DNA of 12,661 bases, taken from positions 1 through 12,661 of the forward strand of contig MGXW01000002.1 of the NCBI GenBank assembly GCA_001801495.1, written 5' to 3'. The notes beneath the pieces are model-generated. The model saw only the letters and a list, made by a program, of their open reading frames with translations, had not been told where the DNA came from and ran no database searches. Numbering within the stretch: position 1 is the first letter of the stretch; each line of letters opens with the position of its first letter. This document shows, piece after piece, positions 1 through 6,462 of the stretch. Position numbers and translations under genes: made by a program. This DNA comes from Gammaproteobacteria bacterium RIFCSPHIGHO2_12_FULL_37_34 (GTDB lineage Bacteria > Pseudomonadota > Gammaproteobacteria > DSM-16500).

Positions 1-22
1 GAGCTGTTTCGATAATAGGCAT
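1..22 (-). CDS. Start of an unidentified gene, cut by the window edge
   Basis: Only seven codons are visible, reading MPIIETA, so the product cannot be named. The call rests on the ribosome binding site: the minus strand carries AAGGGGTG (plus 31-38) eight bases before the ATG at 22-20, one of the strongest Shine-Dalgarno matches in the window. It lies downstream of rpoH on the same strand, 113 bases after the rpoH stop. I see no convincing terminator hairpin in between, so read-through from rpoH is possible. Confidence 0.5.
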
Positions 23-135
23 AGTGGTTTCACCCCTTTTTAATAATATATAGAAAAAATAGGGATTTTTATTAAGAAAGAATTAAGGGCACATGCTGCA
101 ACAAAGAAGGGACCTGCTGATAATCAAGCATATTT

Positions 136-1008
136 TTAATGTTCAGTAACCGCAATGGCCTCAAGTGCCGTACGCAGCTTATTCATCGCGTTTTTTTCAA
201 GTTGTCTTACACGTTCAGCAGATATTTGGTATTTTTCAGCTAATTCTTGTAGAGTTAATTTGTTTTCATTTAACCAACGGGTGTGAATAATTTCTTGACT
301 ACGAGCATCAAGTAGCGCTAAGGCTTGATAAATTGTATCGTTTGTTTGTTCACTCCAATCAGATTTTTCAAGTTGCTCGGCAGGGTTGTGGCGATGATCC
401 TCTAAATAACCAGCTGGGGCAATGAAATCTACTTCCTCATCATATTCAGAAGGATCAAAGGATGTGTCTGTATTGGTTAGCCGCATTTCCATTTCTCTTA
501 CGGTTTCTGGTTTTACTCCTAAATCTTGTGCTATTTCATGCACTTCTTGTTGCGTCATCCAGCCAAGATGCTTTTTGAGATGACGTAAATTAAAAAAAAG
601 TTTACGTTGCGCTTTGGTTGTGGCGACTTTCACAATGCGCCAATTGCGCAAAATATACTCGTGAATTTCAGCTTTAATCCAGTGCATGGCAAATGTAACA
701 AGCCTTACTTTCATTGCTGGATTAAACCGTTTAACCGCTTTCATTAAGCCAACATTGCCTTCTTGAATGAGATCAGCAAGTGGCAAGCCATAACCTAAAT
801 AACCTTTGGCAACTCGTACAACATAACGTAGATGGGCTAAAATCAACCGCTTAGCAGCGGCTAATTCCTGATTTTTTTGCAATTGAATGGCCAATTCATG
901 CTCTTCTTTCTCATCAAGCATAGGCACTTGATTAACATAATATAAATAGGCTTCCAGACTGCCTACTGGCAGTCGAAGATCGATTGTTTGTAAGGCTGTG
1001 TTTGTCAT
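136..1008 (-). CDS. rpoH: RNA polymerase heat-shock sigma factor RpoH (sigma-32)
   Basis: Sigma-70 family group 3 factor that directs RNA polymerase to heat-shock promoters. The 290-residue product is close to the usual length of about 285. Visible in order: region 2 with GYGLPLADLIQEGNVGLMK (72-90) and RNWRIVKVATTKAQRKL (121-137), the -10 recognition segment; the diagnostic RpoH box QRKLFFNLR (134-142); and region 4.2, a helix-turn-helix around LTLQELAEKYQISAERVRQL (251-270) for the -35 element. The frame stays open nine codons upstream to an ATG at 1035. The start at 1008 is preferred because AGAGGA lies just before it and the family begins about here. A sigma-70-like promoter lies upstream (1058-1087), so rpoH can be expressed apart from the neighbouring ATPase gene. 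In relatives rpoH follows ftsX; here it follows a DUF4143 ATPase. Confidence 0.97.
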   Translation of the reverse strand: MTNTALQTIDLRLPVGSLEAYLYYVNQVPMLDEKEEHELAIQLQKNQELAAAKRLILAHLRYVVRVAKGYLGYGLPLADLIQEGNVGLMKAVKRFNPAMKVRLVTFAMHWIKAEIHEYILRNWRIVKVATTKAQRKLFFNLRHLKKHLGWMTQQEVHEIAQDLGVKPETVREMEMRLTNTDTSFDPSEYDEEVDFIAPAGYLEDHRHNPAEQLEKSDWSEQTNDTIYQALALLDARSQEIIHTRWLNENKLTLQELAEKYQISAERVRQLEKNAMNKLRTALEAIAVTEH

Positions 1009-1057
1009 ATTTCCTCTGATCATTCTAGTATACATTCCTAAGCGCTTTGCTAGGCGT

Positions 1058-1087
1058 ACTATACTCGATTTATTCTGATTTTTTCAA
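1058..1087 (-). promoter_or_regulatory. Predicted sigma-70 promoter of rpoH
   Basis: On the minus strand TTGAAA (plus 1082-1087) and TATAGT (plus 1058-1063) are separated by 18 bases, a good match to the -35/-10 consensus. The predicted start near 1051 gives a leader of about 43 bases before the ATG at 1008. The leader begins with a small hairpin, CCTAGC paired to GCTTAGG with one bulged T. The promoter lies in the 114-base gap after the ATPase stop. It is inferred by inspection only. Confidence 0.55.
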
Positions 1088-1122
1088 GTCATCTTAGCTG
1101 TTTTTCGTAAAATGATCATAGA

Positions 1123-2343
1123 TTAACTAATGCCATACCACGGTATGATTTGAATAGTCTTTCGTTTCATCCACTCATTGCCACCATATATCAAACATCC
1201 TTCTTTCTGCTTATTTCCAGGAAGATCAAACCAGGATTGGATATATTTAAAAAAGCTGGCAATCAGAGTTTTAGACGCCTTAATTTCTATTGGGAAGAGC
1301 ACTCTTCCTTGATCAATTAATAAATCAATCTCATGCCCTACTCTATCTTGCCAAAAATATAAAGGAGCTTCTTCTGATTGATGAGAAAAAGTTTTATAAA
1401 TCTCCGAAAAGACAAAGGATTCAAAAATGGCACCCAAATAAGGATGGTGATATAAATCATCTACTGATTGAATTCTTAAAAGGTAACATAACAAACCCGT
1501 ATCCAAAAAATAAATTTTTGGAGATTTCATTAATCGCTTATGGAAATTTTCAAAATGGGGCAGTAAGAGATGAATGACATAACTTGCTTCTAAAATTGAT
1601 AACCATTTCTTAATGGTAGGATGGGATAATCCAGCATCATTTCCAAGAGAAGTTAAATTTACTCGTTGTCCAGTCCGACCTGCTAATAGCCTCAAAAAAG
1701 TATCGAATTTCGATAAATCTCCTATATTTACTAATTCTCGCACCTCTCGCGTTACATATGTTTCTAAGTAGTCACGATAAAATTGGCGAGGAGGAAGTTT
1801 TTTATCATAAATCCTCGGATAAAATCCATGAAACAAATAATAATAAAGTGTATGCGAAGGTTCCAACGATTTTGTCAATTTACCAGATACCCAATATAGT
1901 TGGGGTACTCGTCTGCAAATTTCAGCCAAACTGAATGGGAATAGCTTTAAAATAACTGTACGTCCTGTTAGAGTTTGTGAAATTTTTTCATTTAATTGAA
2001 ATTGGTGAGAACCTGTTAAAATAAATCGTGCTGCTTCTGGATTCATATCAACTTGAGTTTGCAAATAAGAAAACAAAGAGGGTACGCGCTGAATTTCATC
2101 CAAAATAACTCGGCGATTATATTTTTCTAGAAATCCTCTGGGATCGTGTAAAGCAAATTCTCGCTGATCAAGGTCTTCTAGAGAAACATATTGATAATTA
2201 GGAAATGCTAGCTGAGTAAGAATAGTTTTTCCCGACTGTCGCGGCCCCAAAAGAGTAACAATGGGGTATTTTCGTGCTAACGCCAATAATTGTTTGAGAA
2301 GATGTCGAGGAATCATACTAACTATAGCGTACCATAGACTCAT
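1123..2343 (-). CDS. AAA+ ATPase with DUF4143 / nuclease-like C-terminus (copy 1)
   Basis: Predicted ATPase of the AAA_14/DUF4143 family; no specific cellular role is established for this group. Of 406 residues, the N-terminal P-loop domain has Walker A GPRQSGKT (33-40), Walker B RVILDEIQRV (78-87) and a sensor-like FILTGSHQF (107-115). LTGRTVILKLFPFSLAE follows (125-141). The C-terminal half has the typical YLETYVTREVREL (192-204), a winged-helix-like stretch around 225-255 and KSPKIYFLDTGLL (273-285). It ends with GHEIDLL...PIEIKAS, where D340, E353 and K355 have the spacing of a PD-(D/E)XK-type site. The frame begins at 2343, but Met10 (base 2316) starts IPRHLLKQLL, where homologues usually begin. 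Neither start has a clear Shine-Dalgarno sequence. It sits between ftsY and rpoH, where ftsE and ftsX are expected, and looks like an insertion. The frame is intact, with no frameshift. Confidence 0.88.
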   Translation of the reverse strand: MSLWYAIVSMIPRHLLKQLLALARKYPIVTLLGPRQSGKTILTQLAFPNYQYVSLEDLDQREFALHDPRGFLEKYNRRVILDEIQRVPSLFSYLQTQVDMNPEAARFILTGSHQFQLNEKISQTLTGRTVILKLFPFSLAEICRRVPQLYWVSGKLTKSLEPSHTLYYYLFHGFYPRIYDKKLPPRQFYRDYLETYVTREVRELVNIGDLSKFDTFLRLLAGRTGQRVNLTSLGNDAGLSHPTIKKWLSILEASYVIHLLLPHFENFHKRLMKSPKIYFLDTGLLCYLLRIQSVDDLYHHPYLGAIFESFVFSEIYKTFSHQSEEAPLYFWQDRVGHEIDLLIDQGRVLFPIEIKASKTLIASFFKYIQSWFDLPGNKQKEGCLIYGGNEWMKRKTIQIIPWYGIS

Positions 2344-2375
2344 GGCAAATTGAAAGTTGAATTTTCACTTTGCCT

Positions 2376-2524
2376 AATAAAACGTGAATCGTGTCTAAGC
2401 TAAGAGCAAGCAATTGATTTTTTTATTGATAATCACAAAAAATCCGAAAGGGATGAGTTTTTTGTGATTATCAATAAAAAAATCAATTGCTTGCTCTTAG
2501 CTTAGACACGATTCACGTTAATAA
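2376..2524. repeat. Perfect 62-bp inverted repeat with AATAA flanks (MITE-like element)
   Basis: Arms 2381-2442 and 2458-2519 are exact reverse complements over 62 bases, with a 15-base spacer (2443-2457). The pair is flanked on both sides by AATAA (2376-2380 and 2520-2524), which looks like a 5-bp target-site duplication. This architecture is that of a small non-autonomous palindromic element. The AT-rich flanks make a chance match of five bases possible. Within the spacer, ATCC and GGAT can form a further short stem around GAAAG. No coding frame is apparent. The element begins 21 bases after the ftsY stop (in ftsY's direction). In that direction the hairpin is followed by TTATT, so it may also end ftsY transcription. 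Confidence 0.9.
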
Positions 2525-2545
2525 AGATGCGGTTGTATGGAGCTA

Positions 2546-3550
2546 TCACCTAGCAGAATCGCTGAGTCCAATGTCATCTTCAAATAAAGCCTTGATAAAT
2601 TCCTCTGCTTGGAATGGACGTAAATCTTCTATTCCTTCACCTATGCCGATATAGCGGATAGGAATATGGGTTTCTTTAGCAATTGCAAAGATAATACCTC
2701 CTTTGGCTGTCCCATCTAGTTTGGTTAAAGCAATACCTGTTACCCCAATCGCTTGATGAAATTGTTTTACTTGATGAAGAGTGTTTTGGCCTAATGTAGC
2801 ATCTAATATCATTAATACTTCATGGGGTGCAGTAGGATCTAACTTTGCGAGCACTCGTTTTATTTTTTGTAACTCCGTCATTAGATTACTTTGAGTATGT
2901 AAACGTCCCGCAGTATCAGCAAGCAACACATCTACATCTCGTGTTTTTGCAGCTGCCATTGCATCATAAATAACAGCCGCAGTATCTGCACCTGTTTGCT
3001 GAGCAATGACAGGGATATGATTGCGCTCACCCCATATTTGCAATTGCTGAATGGCTGCTGCACGAAATGTATCACCGGCTGCTAGCATAATATTTTTATG
3101 ATTTTTTTTAAAAAGATAAGCTAATTTACCAATAGTAGTGGTTTTACCTGAACCATTCACGCCAACCATTAAAACAACAAAAGGTTTAGTTTTTTCTGGG
3201 ATGGAAAGAGGTATGCTGCATGGTTTTAAGATGGATTGCATTTCCTCTTGTAAACATTGAAAAGCTGCTTGCGTATTGTTTAATTCTTTACGAGCTAATT
3301 TTTGTGTCAGTGTTTGTATGAGTTGTTCCGTTGTTTCAACGCCAACATCTGCTGTTAATAATGCGGTTTCTATCTCAGAGAGTAAATCAGCATTTAATTC
3401 TTTTTTACCAAGAAACAAATGAGCGAATCCCGATAACAATGAATGGCGTGTTTTGGCTAACCCTTGTTTGAGTTGCATCAATACGCCACTGGATTTACCA
3501 TTGTTTGTTTCATCCGCTAGATTTTTTTTGTGTTTTAAAAAATCGAACAT
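2546..3550 (-). CDS. ftsY: Signal recognition particle receptor FtsY
   Basis: SRP-type GTPase that docks ribosome-nascent chain-SRP complexes at the inner membrane for co-translational insertion through SecYEG. The 334 residues comprise a short, moderately charged N-terminal tail (1-25), a helical N domain (about 26-110) and the G domain. GTPase motifs are complete: GVNGSGKTT (130-138), the insertion-box motif DTFRAAA (160-166), DTAGR (212-216), TKLDG (276-280) and GIGEGIEDL (302-310). The long acidic A domain of E. coli FtsY is missing, as is common in other bacteria. AAGG lies eight bases before the ATG and supports the start. The gene diverges from the DUF29-rsmD-trpS operon over an 89-bp gap. 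Its usual downstream partners ftsE and ftsX are not present; the palindromic element follows its stop. Confidence 0.97.
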   Translation of the reverse strand: MFDFLKHKKNLADETNNGKSSGVLMQLKQGLAKTRHSLLSGFAHLFLGKKELNADLLSEIETALLTADVGVETTEQLIQTLTQKLARKELNNTQAAFQCLQEEMQSILKPCSIPLSIPEKTKPFVVLMVGVNGSGKTTTIGKLAYLFKKNHKNIMLAAGDTFRAAAIQQLQIWGERNHIPVIAQQTGADTAAVIYDAMAAAKTRDVDVLLADTAGRLHTQSNLMTELQKIKRVLAKLDPTAPHEVLMILDATLGQNTLHQVKQFHQAIGVTGIALTKLDGTAKGGIIFAIAKETHIPIRYIGIGEGIEDLRPFQAEEFIKALFEDDIGLSDSAR

Positions 3551-3639
3551 ACAGTAACCTTTTCACAAGCAATTTTGTTTGCCTTTCACTAATAGCAGCT
3601 TTATGCCATAATTTCTAGAGTTTTGTTGAGGATGTATAA
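3551..3639. promoter_or_regulatory. Divergent intergenic region between ftsY and the DUF29 operon
   Basis: Both flanking genes start here and point outwards, so promoters for both must lie in or near these 89 bases. For the plus strand, CATAAT at about 3606-3611 is the best -10 candidate, but the matching -35 is poor. GAGG eight bases before the ATG at 3640 is a clear ribosome binding site for the DUF29 gene. I cannot place a convincing ftsY promoter. Confidence 0.4.
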
Positions 3640-4086
3640 ATGGCTAAAAGTTTATCAAAGCGATATGAAAAAGATTTCTATGCCTGGGCTATTCATAATG
3701 CACAATTATTACGAGCAGGAAAATTGTTGGAAGTGGATGCAGAACATGTTGCAGAGGAAATTGAAAGCATGGGAAAAAGTGAAAAGCGAGAGCTAATCAA
3801 TCTATTGGCTCTTTTAATCGCACATTTGCTTAAATGGCAACATCAAGTGATTAGACGAAGCAAGAGTTGGGAGTTAACGATCAAAGAACAGCGTTTCGAA
3901 TTAACGGATCTATTAGAAGAAAGTCCGAGTTTGAGACATGAATTGGAAAAGCAACTCTCGCATGCTTATAAAAAAGCGTTACTGATAGCAGAAAAAGAAA
4001 CCGGCCTTGAGCAGAAACATTTCAAAAAACAATGCCCTTTCACTTTAAAACAAATGCTTCATCAAAAATTTTTTCCGGAAACATGA
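3640..4086 (+). CDS. DUF29 family protein
   Basis: Small protein of unknown function, 148 residues, the usual size of the DUF29 family, which is common in cyanobacteria and scattered in proteobacteria. The family pattern is visible in YEKDFYAWAIHNAQLLRAGK (9-28), then DAEHVAEEIESMGKSEKREL (33-52) and LLALLIAHLLKWQ (55-67). It is predicted to be all-helical and highly charged; the hydrophobic run at 55-66 is amphipathic rather than a membrane span. A GAGG site precedes the ATG. The stop overlaps the rsmD start (ATGA), so the two genes are translationally coupled. In many gammaproteobacteria rsmD itself is the gene divergent from ftsY, so DUF29 appears to have been added at the head of this operon. 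Family assignment is confident; function is unknown. Confidence 0.9.
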   Translation: MAKSLSKRYEKDFYAWAIHNAQLLRAGKLLEVDAEHVAEEIESMGKSEKRELINLLALLIAHLLKWQHQVIRRSKSWELTIKEQRFELTDLLEESPSLRHELEKQLSHAYKKALLIAEKETGLEQKHFKKQCPFTLKQMLHQKFFPET

Positions 4087-4679
4087 AACCTGGTTATGTA
4101 CGCATTATTGGTGGAAAATGGCGTAGTAGGCGATTGACGATTCCTTCTGTTGCAAGTTTACGACCCACACCCGATCGCGTTCGCGAAACATTATTTAACT
4201 GGCTTATGCCTATTATACCGGGAGCTTATTGTCTGGATTTATTTGCTGGTAGTGGTGTATTGGGAATAGAGGCTTTATCACGAGGCGCAGCATATGTTGT
4301 GCTTGTTGATCAATCTCTACATGTTGTACAACTACTAAAAGAAGAGCTTAAAGCACTAGAAGCAGACAACGTTTTAGTTTATCAAGCGGATGCGTTTTTA
4401 CAATTACGATTGCTTGCTAACACACACATTTTAAAGCATCGACCATTTGATATTGTATTTCTTGATCCGCCCTATGCAGAAAATTTATTATTACCTAGTT
4501 GCTATGAACTTGAAGAACACGGATTATTAGCGCAATCAGCGCACATTTACCTGGAAGCGCAGCGCGTAATTAAGGATAATGAGCTTCCACCCCATTGGCA
4601 ACTAGTGAAATGCCAGAAAGCTGGGCAAGTGGTCTATCATTTAGTTCATCGAGAAGCACATGAAAAATCAGCAAAATAA
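4083..4679 (+). CDS. rsmD: 16S rRNA (guanine-966-N2)-methyltransferase RsmD
   Basis: S-adenosylmethionine-dependent enzyme that methylates N2 of G966 in 16S rRNA during assembly of the small ribosomal subunit. From the chosen start it has 198 residues, the normal RsmD length. Visible motifs: RIIGGKWRSRRL (7-18), the family signature RPTPDRVRETLFNW (27-40), SAM-binding motif I DLFAGSGVLGIEALSRGA (52-69), and the catalytic motif DPPY (128-131). AGQVVYHLV (180-188) near the end is also typical. The frame is open from an ATG at 4032, but the start at 4083 is preferred: GGAA precedes it, it overlaps the DUF29 stop as ATGA, and E. coli RsmD begins at the equivalent position. Its own 3' end overlaps trpS by 20 bases. 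Confidence 0.96.
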   Translation: MKPGYVRIIGGKWRSRRLTIPSVASLRPTPDRVRETLFNWLMPIIPGAYCLDLFAGSGVLGIEALSRGAAYVVLVDQSLHVVQLLKEELKALEADNVLVYQADAFLQLRLLANTHILKHRPFDIVFLDPPYAENLLLPSCYELEEHGLLAQSAHIYLEAQRVIKDNELPPHWQLVKCQKAGQVVYHLVHREAHEKSAK

Positions 4680-5733
4680 ATTGCGTATATTAACTGGCGA
4701 TACACCAACGGGACGGTTACATTTAGGCCATCTTGTTGGTTCACTGGAAAATCGTGTTTTAATGCAAAATGATTACGATTGTTATTTTCTAATTGCCAAT
4801 GTGCATGCTTTTACTACGAGGATGGATAAACCAGATGACATCCATCAAAGTGTTATCGATATTGCGATTGATTATTTGGCGGCAGGTATTGATCCTCAAA
4901 AAAGTACTATTTTTTTACAATCTGAAATTCCTGCTATTGCGGAGCTCACCTTTTTTTTCAGCATGTTGATACCTTACCCTCGTCTTATGCGTAACCCAAC
5001 CATTAAAGATGAGATTCGTGATAAAGGGTTGGGGGATAATTATCCTTTTGGGTTTTTGCTCTACCCAGTAGGCCAGGTAGCCGATATTTTGGCATTTAGA
5101 CCAGCATTCGTCCCTGTAGGGGAAGATCAAGTGCCACATCTGGAAATGGCACGAGAGGTCGCTAGACGCTTTAATCAACTCTATTGTCATGTGGACCCTC
5201 ATACAGAGGATGCAGATTATCTAAAAAAAGGCGGATTATTCCCTATTATTGAAGTTAAACTTGGACGATCCCATCGTTTAGTAGGTATTGGCGCGCCAGG
5301 GCCGGATGGTAATCTCTATAAAATGTCTAAGTCGTTGAATAATTATATTTTATTAAGCGATGATTCGGATACCGTTCAACAGAAAGTAATGTCCATGTAC
5401 ACGGATCCCAAACGCCTTAAATCAACTTATAAAGGTAGTATAGAAAATAATCCGTTGTGGATTTTCCATGAAACATTTAACCCAGATAAAATATGGGTGG
5501 AAGAGGCCAAAGAGCGTTATCGAAATGGTATGATTGGCGATGTGGAGTGTAAAAAACGGCTGATTGAGGTGTTGGTTGCGCTCATTCAACCTATGAGACA
5601 ACGGCGTTTGCAATATGAGAAAGACATGAACTATATACAATCCGTGTTAAAAGAAGGGACGGCCAAGGCTAATGTATTGGCTGCTCACACGCTTATCTTG
5701 GCAAAAGAGGCAATGAAACAGAGGTATTATTAA
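4660..5733 (+). CDS. trpS: Tryptophanyl-tRNA synthetase
   Basis: Class Ic aminoacyl-tRNA synthetase that charges tRNA-Trp with tryptophan in the cytoplasm. Of 357 residues, the N-terminal Rossmann domain has GDTPTGRLHLGHLVGSLENR (13-32) with the HIGH-type signature HLGH (21-24). GEDQ (154-157) lies in the active-site region, followed by KMSKS (221-225), and the C-terminal helical part holds TDPKR (248-252) and QPMRQRR (310-316). The HLGH variant and the long GDNYPFGFLLYPVGQVADIL segment (125-144) separate it from the E. coli TrpS subtype, which has TIGN. The start is inside the end of rsmD, with a weak GAGAAG upstream, so translation is probably coupled. The stop overlaps the next start as TAATG. 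All catalytic motifs are intact. Confidence 0.97.
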   Translation: MKNQQNKLRILTGDTPTGRLHLGHLVGSLENRVLMQNDYDCYFLIANVHAFTTRMDKPDDIHQSVIDIAIDYLAAGIDPQKSTIFLQSEIPAIAELTFFFSMLIPYPRLMRNPTIKDEIRDKGLGDNYPFGFLLYPVGQVADILAFRPAFVPVGEDQVPHLEMAREVARRFNQLYCHVDPHTEDADYLKKGGLFPIIEVKLGRSHRLVGIGAPGPDGNLYKMSKSLNNYILLSDDSDTVQQKVMSMYTDPKRLKSTYKGSIENNPLWIFHETFNPDKIWVEEAKERYRNGMIGDVECKKRLIEVLVALIQPMRQRRLQYEKDMNYIQSVLKEGTAKANVLAAHTLILAKEAMKQRYY

Positions 5734-5876
5734 TGAATCAGCATGATGATGAGCACCGCGCTTTACTTTCTCCTTACGTTGGTATTGGACGATTAACTTT
5801 GCTGCAACTAATGGCAGGGTTAGCTGTACTTGGAATAGTGGTAACATTCATTTTGCATTATTTTTTTGCAGCTTAA
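5733..5876 (+). CDS. Small single-pass membrane protein, unrecognised
   Basis: A 47-codon frame starts in the TAATG overlap with the trpS stop and has AGG upstream, so it is probably translated by coupling. The product has a polar, acidic N-terminus (MNQHDDEHRALLSPYVGIGR, 1-20) and one strongly hydrophobic helix (about 22-45) that ends at FFAA. This is the composition of an inner-membrane bitopic peptide with the N-terminus probably in the cytoplasm. I do not recognise the family. Its position as fourth member of the DUF29-rsmD-trpS operon, the overlapping start and the sensible topology support a real gene. No hairpin terminator is visible after it. Confidence 0.68.
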   Translation: MNQHDDEHRALLSPYVGIGRLTLLQLMAGLAVLGIVVTFILHYFFAA

Positions 5877-5894
5877 AAATTTTTATCTTAAATG

Positions 5895-6034
5895 AAGTGG
5901 TCTTACTCTTTGCACTTGTATTAAATTAAGATAATATACAGGCTTTAAACAAGGGTTGCTGCAACTCGCAACCTAACCTATTCTGTAACAGTGAATATTT
6001 AAAATTTTAGATTATTTAAGAAGGAAGACCACTT
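5895..6034 (+). promoter_or_regulatory. Lipoprotein-gene leader region: promoter, hairpin and split inverted repeat
   Basis: This 159-base gap holds a possible sigma-70 promoter, TTGCAC (5910-5915) and TAATAT (5932-5937) with 16 bases between. A leader hairpin follows, GGTTGC (5954-5959) with GCAACC (5968-5973). AAGTGGTCTT (5895-5904), upstream of the promoter, is exactly complementary to AAGACCACTT (6025-6034), which lies between the ribosome binding site GAAGGA (6019-6025) and the ATG at 6036. In a read-through transcript from trpS the two arms could pair and mask translation initiation. A transcript started at the local promoter would lack the first arm. The pairing is visible; the regulatory role is inferred. 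Confidence 0.45.
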
Positions 6035-6035
6035 T

Positions 6036-6452
6036 ATGCGTAAAAAATTTCTTGTTGCGACTCTCATTGGGTTATGTGTAGTTGGCATGACGGCTTGCTC
6101 CAGAAGCGGCGAAGAAGATAAATCAGCTACTGATGCTACTCAGCAAACGACAGCCATGGCAGCGCCATCTACAACGGGTGATCAAACTCAAACACAAGCT
6201 GTTGCTGATAATTCTTCAGCAGCGATGCCGAGTGATACAATGGCTCAACCCACCACTCCAGATTCCCAAGCAGCGCAAACGGGTAACGAACAAGCGTTCC
6301 CTGCCACCACAGAGCCACAAGCGAGTGCTCCTATGGGAACAGGCACCGATATGCAGCCTACCCCAGGAACAGCCGAACCACAAAGCCAGGCTATGAGCAA
6401 TCCGGATCAGGCAATGGTTCCTGCAACAGGTGATAACACAGCAACACAGTAA
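6036..6452 (+). CDS. Low-complexity putative lipoprotein
   Basis: The 138-residue product begins with a charged n-region (MRKK), a hydrophobic stretch and a lipobox-like GMTAC with the cysteine at 21. Met at -3 is less usual than Leu, but the -1 Ala and the Cys fit signal peptidase II. Position +2 is Ser, not Asp, which favours transport to the outer membrane by Lol. The rest (22-138) is low complexity, rich in Gln, Thr, Ala, Pro, Ser and Met, with no recognisable domain and almost no charge after residue 30. It looks disordered. A strong GAAGGA site precedes the ATG. It lies just upstream of gspD, but the 119-base gap with a hairpin suggests a separate unit. A pilotin role cannot be claimed: the composition does not resemble known pilotins. 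Function unknown. Confidence 0.8.
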   Translation: MRKKFLVATLIGLCVVGMTACSRSGEEDKSATDATQQTTAMAAPSTTGDQTQTQAVADNSSAAMPSDTMAQPTTPDSQAAQTGNEQAFPATTEPQASAPMGTGTDMQPTPGTAEPQSQAMSNPDQAMVPATGDNTATQ

Positions 6453-6462
6453 AAAGTGTGGG

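Noticed and set aside
1009..1035. rpoH starting nine codons earlier, at 1035
   Set aside because: The ATG at 1008 has AGAGGA directly upstream and matches the N-terminus of known RpoH proteins; the extra residues resemble nothing in the family.
1290..1577. 95-codon plus-strand frame inside ATPase copy 1
   Set aside because: It lies fully antisense to a well-supported ATPase with intact motifs and shows no family features of its own.
2381..2519. CRISPR or tandem-repeat array
   Set aside because: There are only two arms, in inverted orientation, with no spacer series; it is a palindrome, not an array.
4032..4082. rsmD starting at 4032, inside the DUF29 gene
   Set aside because: The ATG at 4083 has a GGAA site, an ATGA overlap with the DUF29 stop and the correct family length.
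5874..5888. Intrinsic terminator after the 47-residue gene (AAAAATTTTT)
   Set aside because: The palindrome has no G-C pairs in its stem and would be too weak to terminate.
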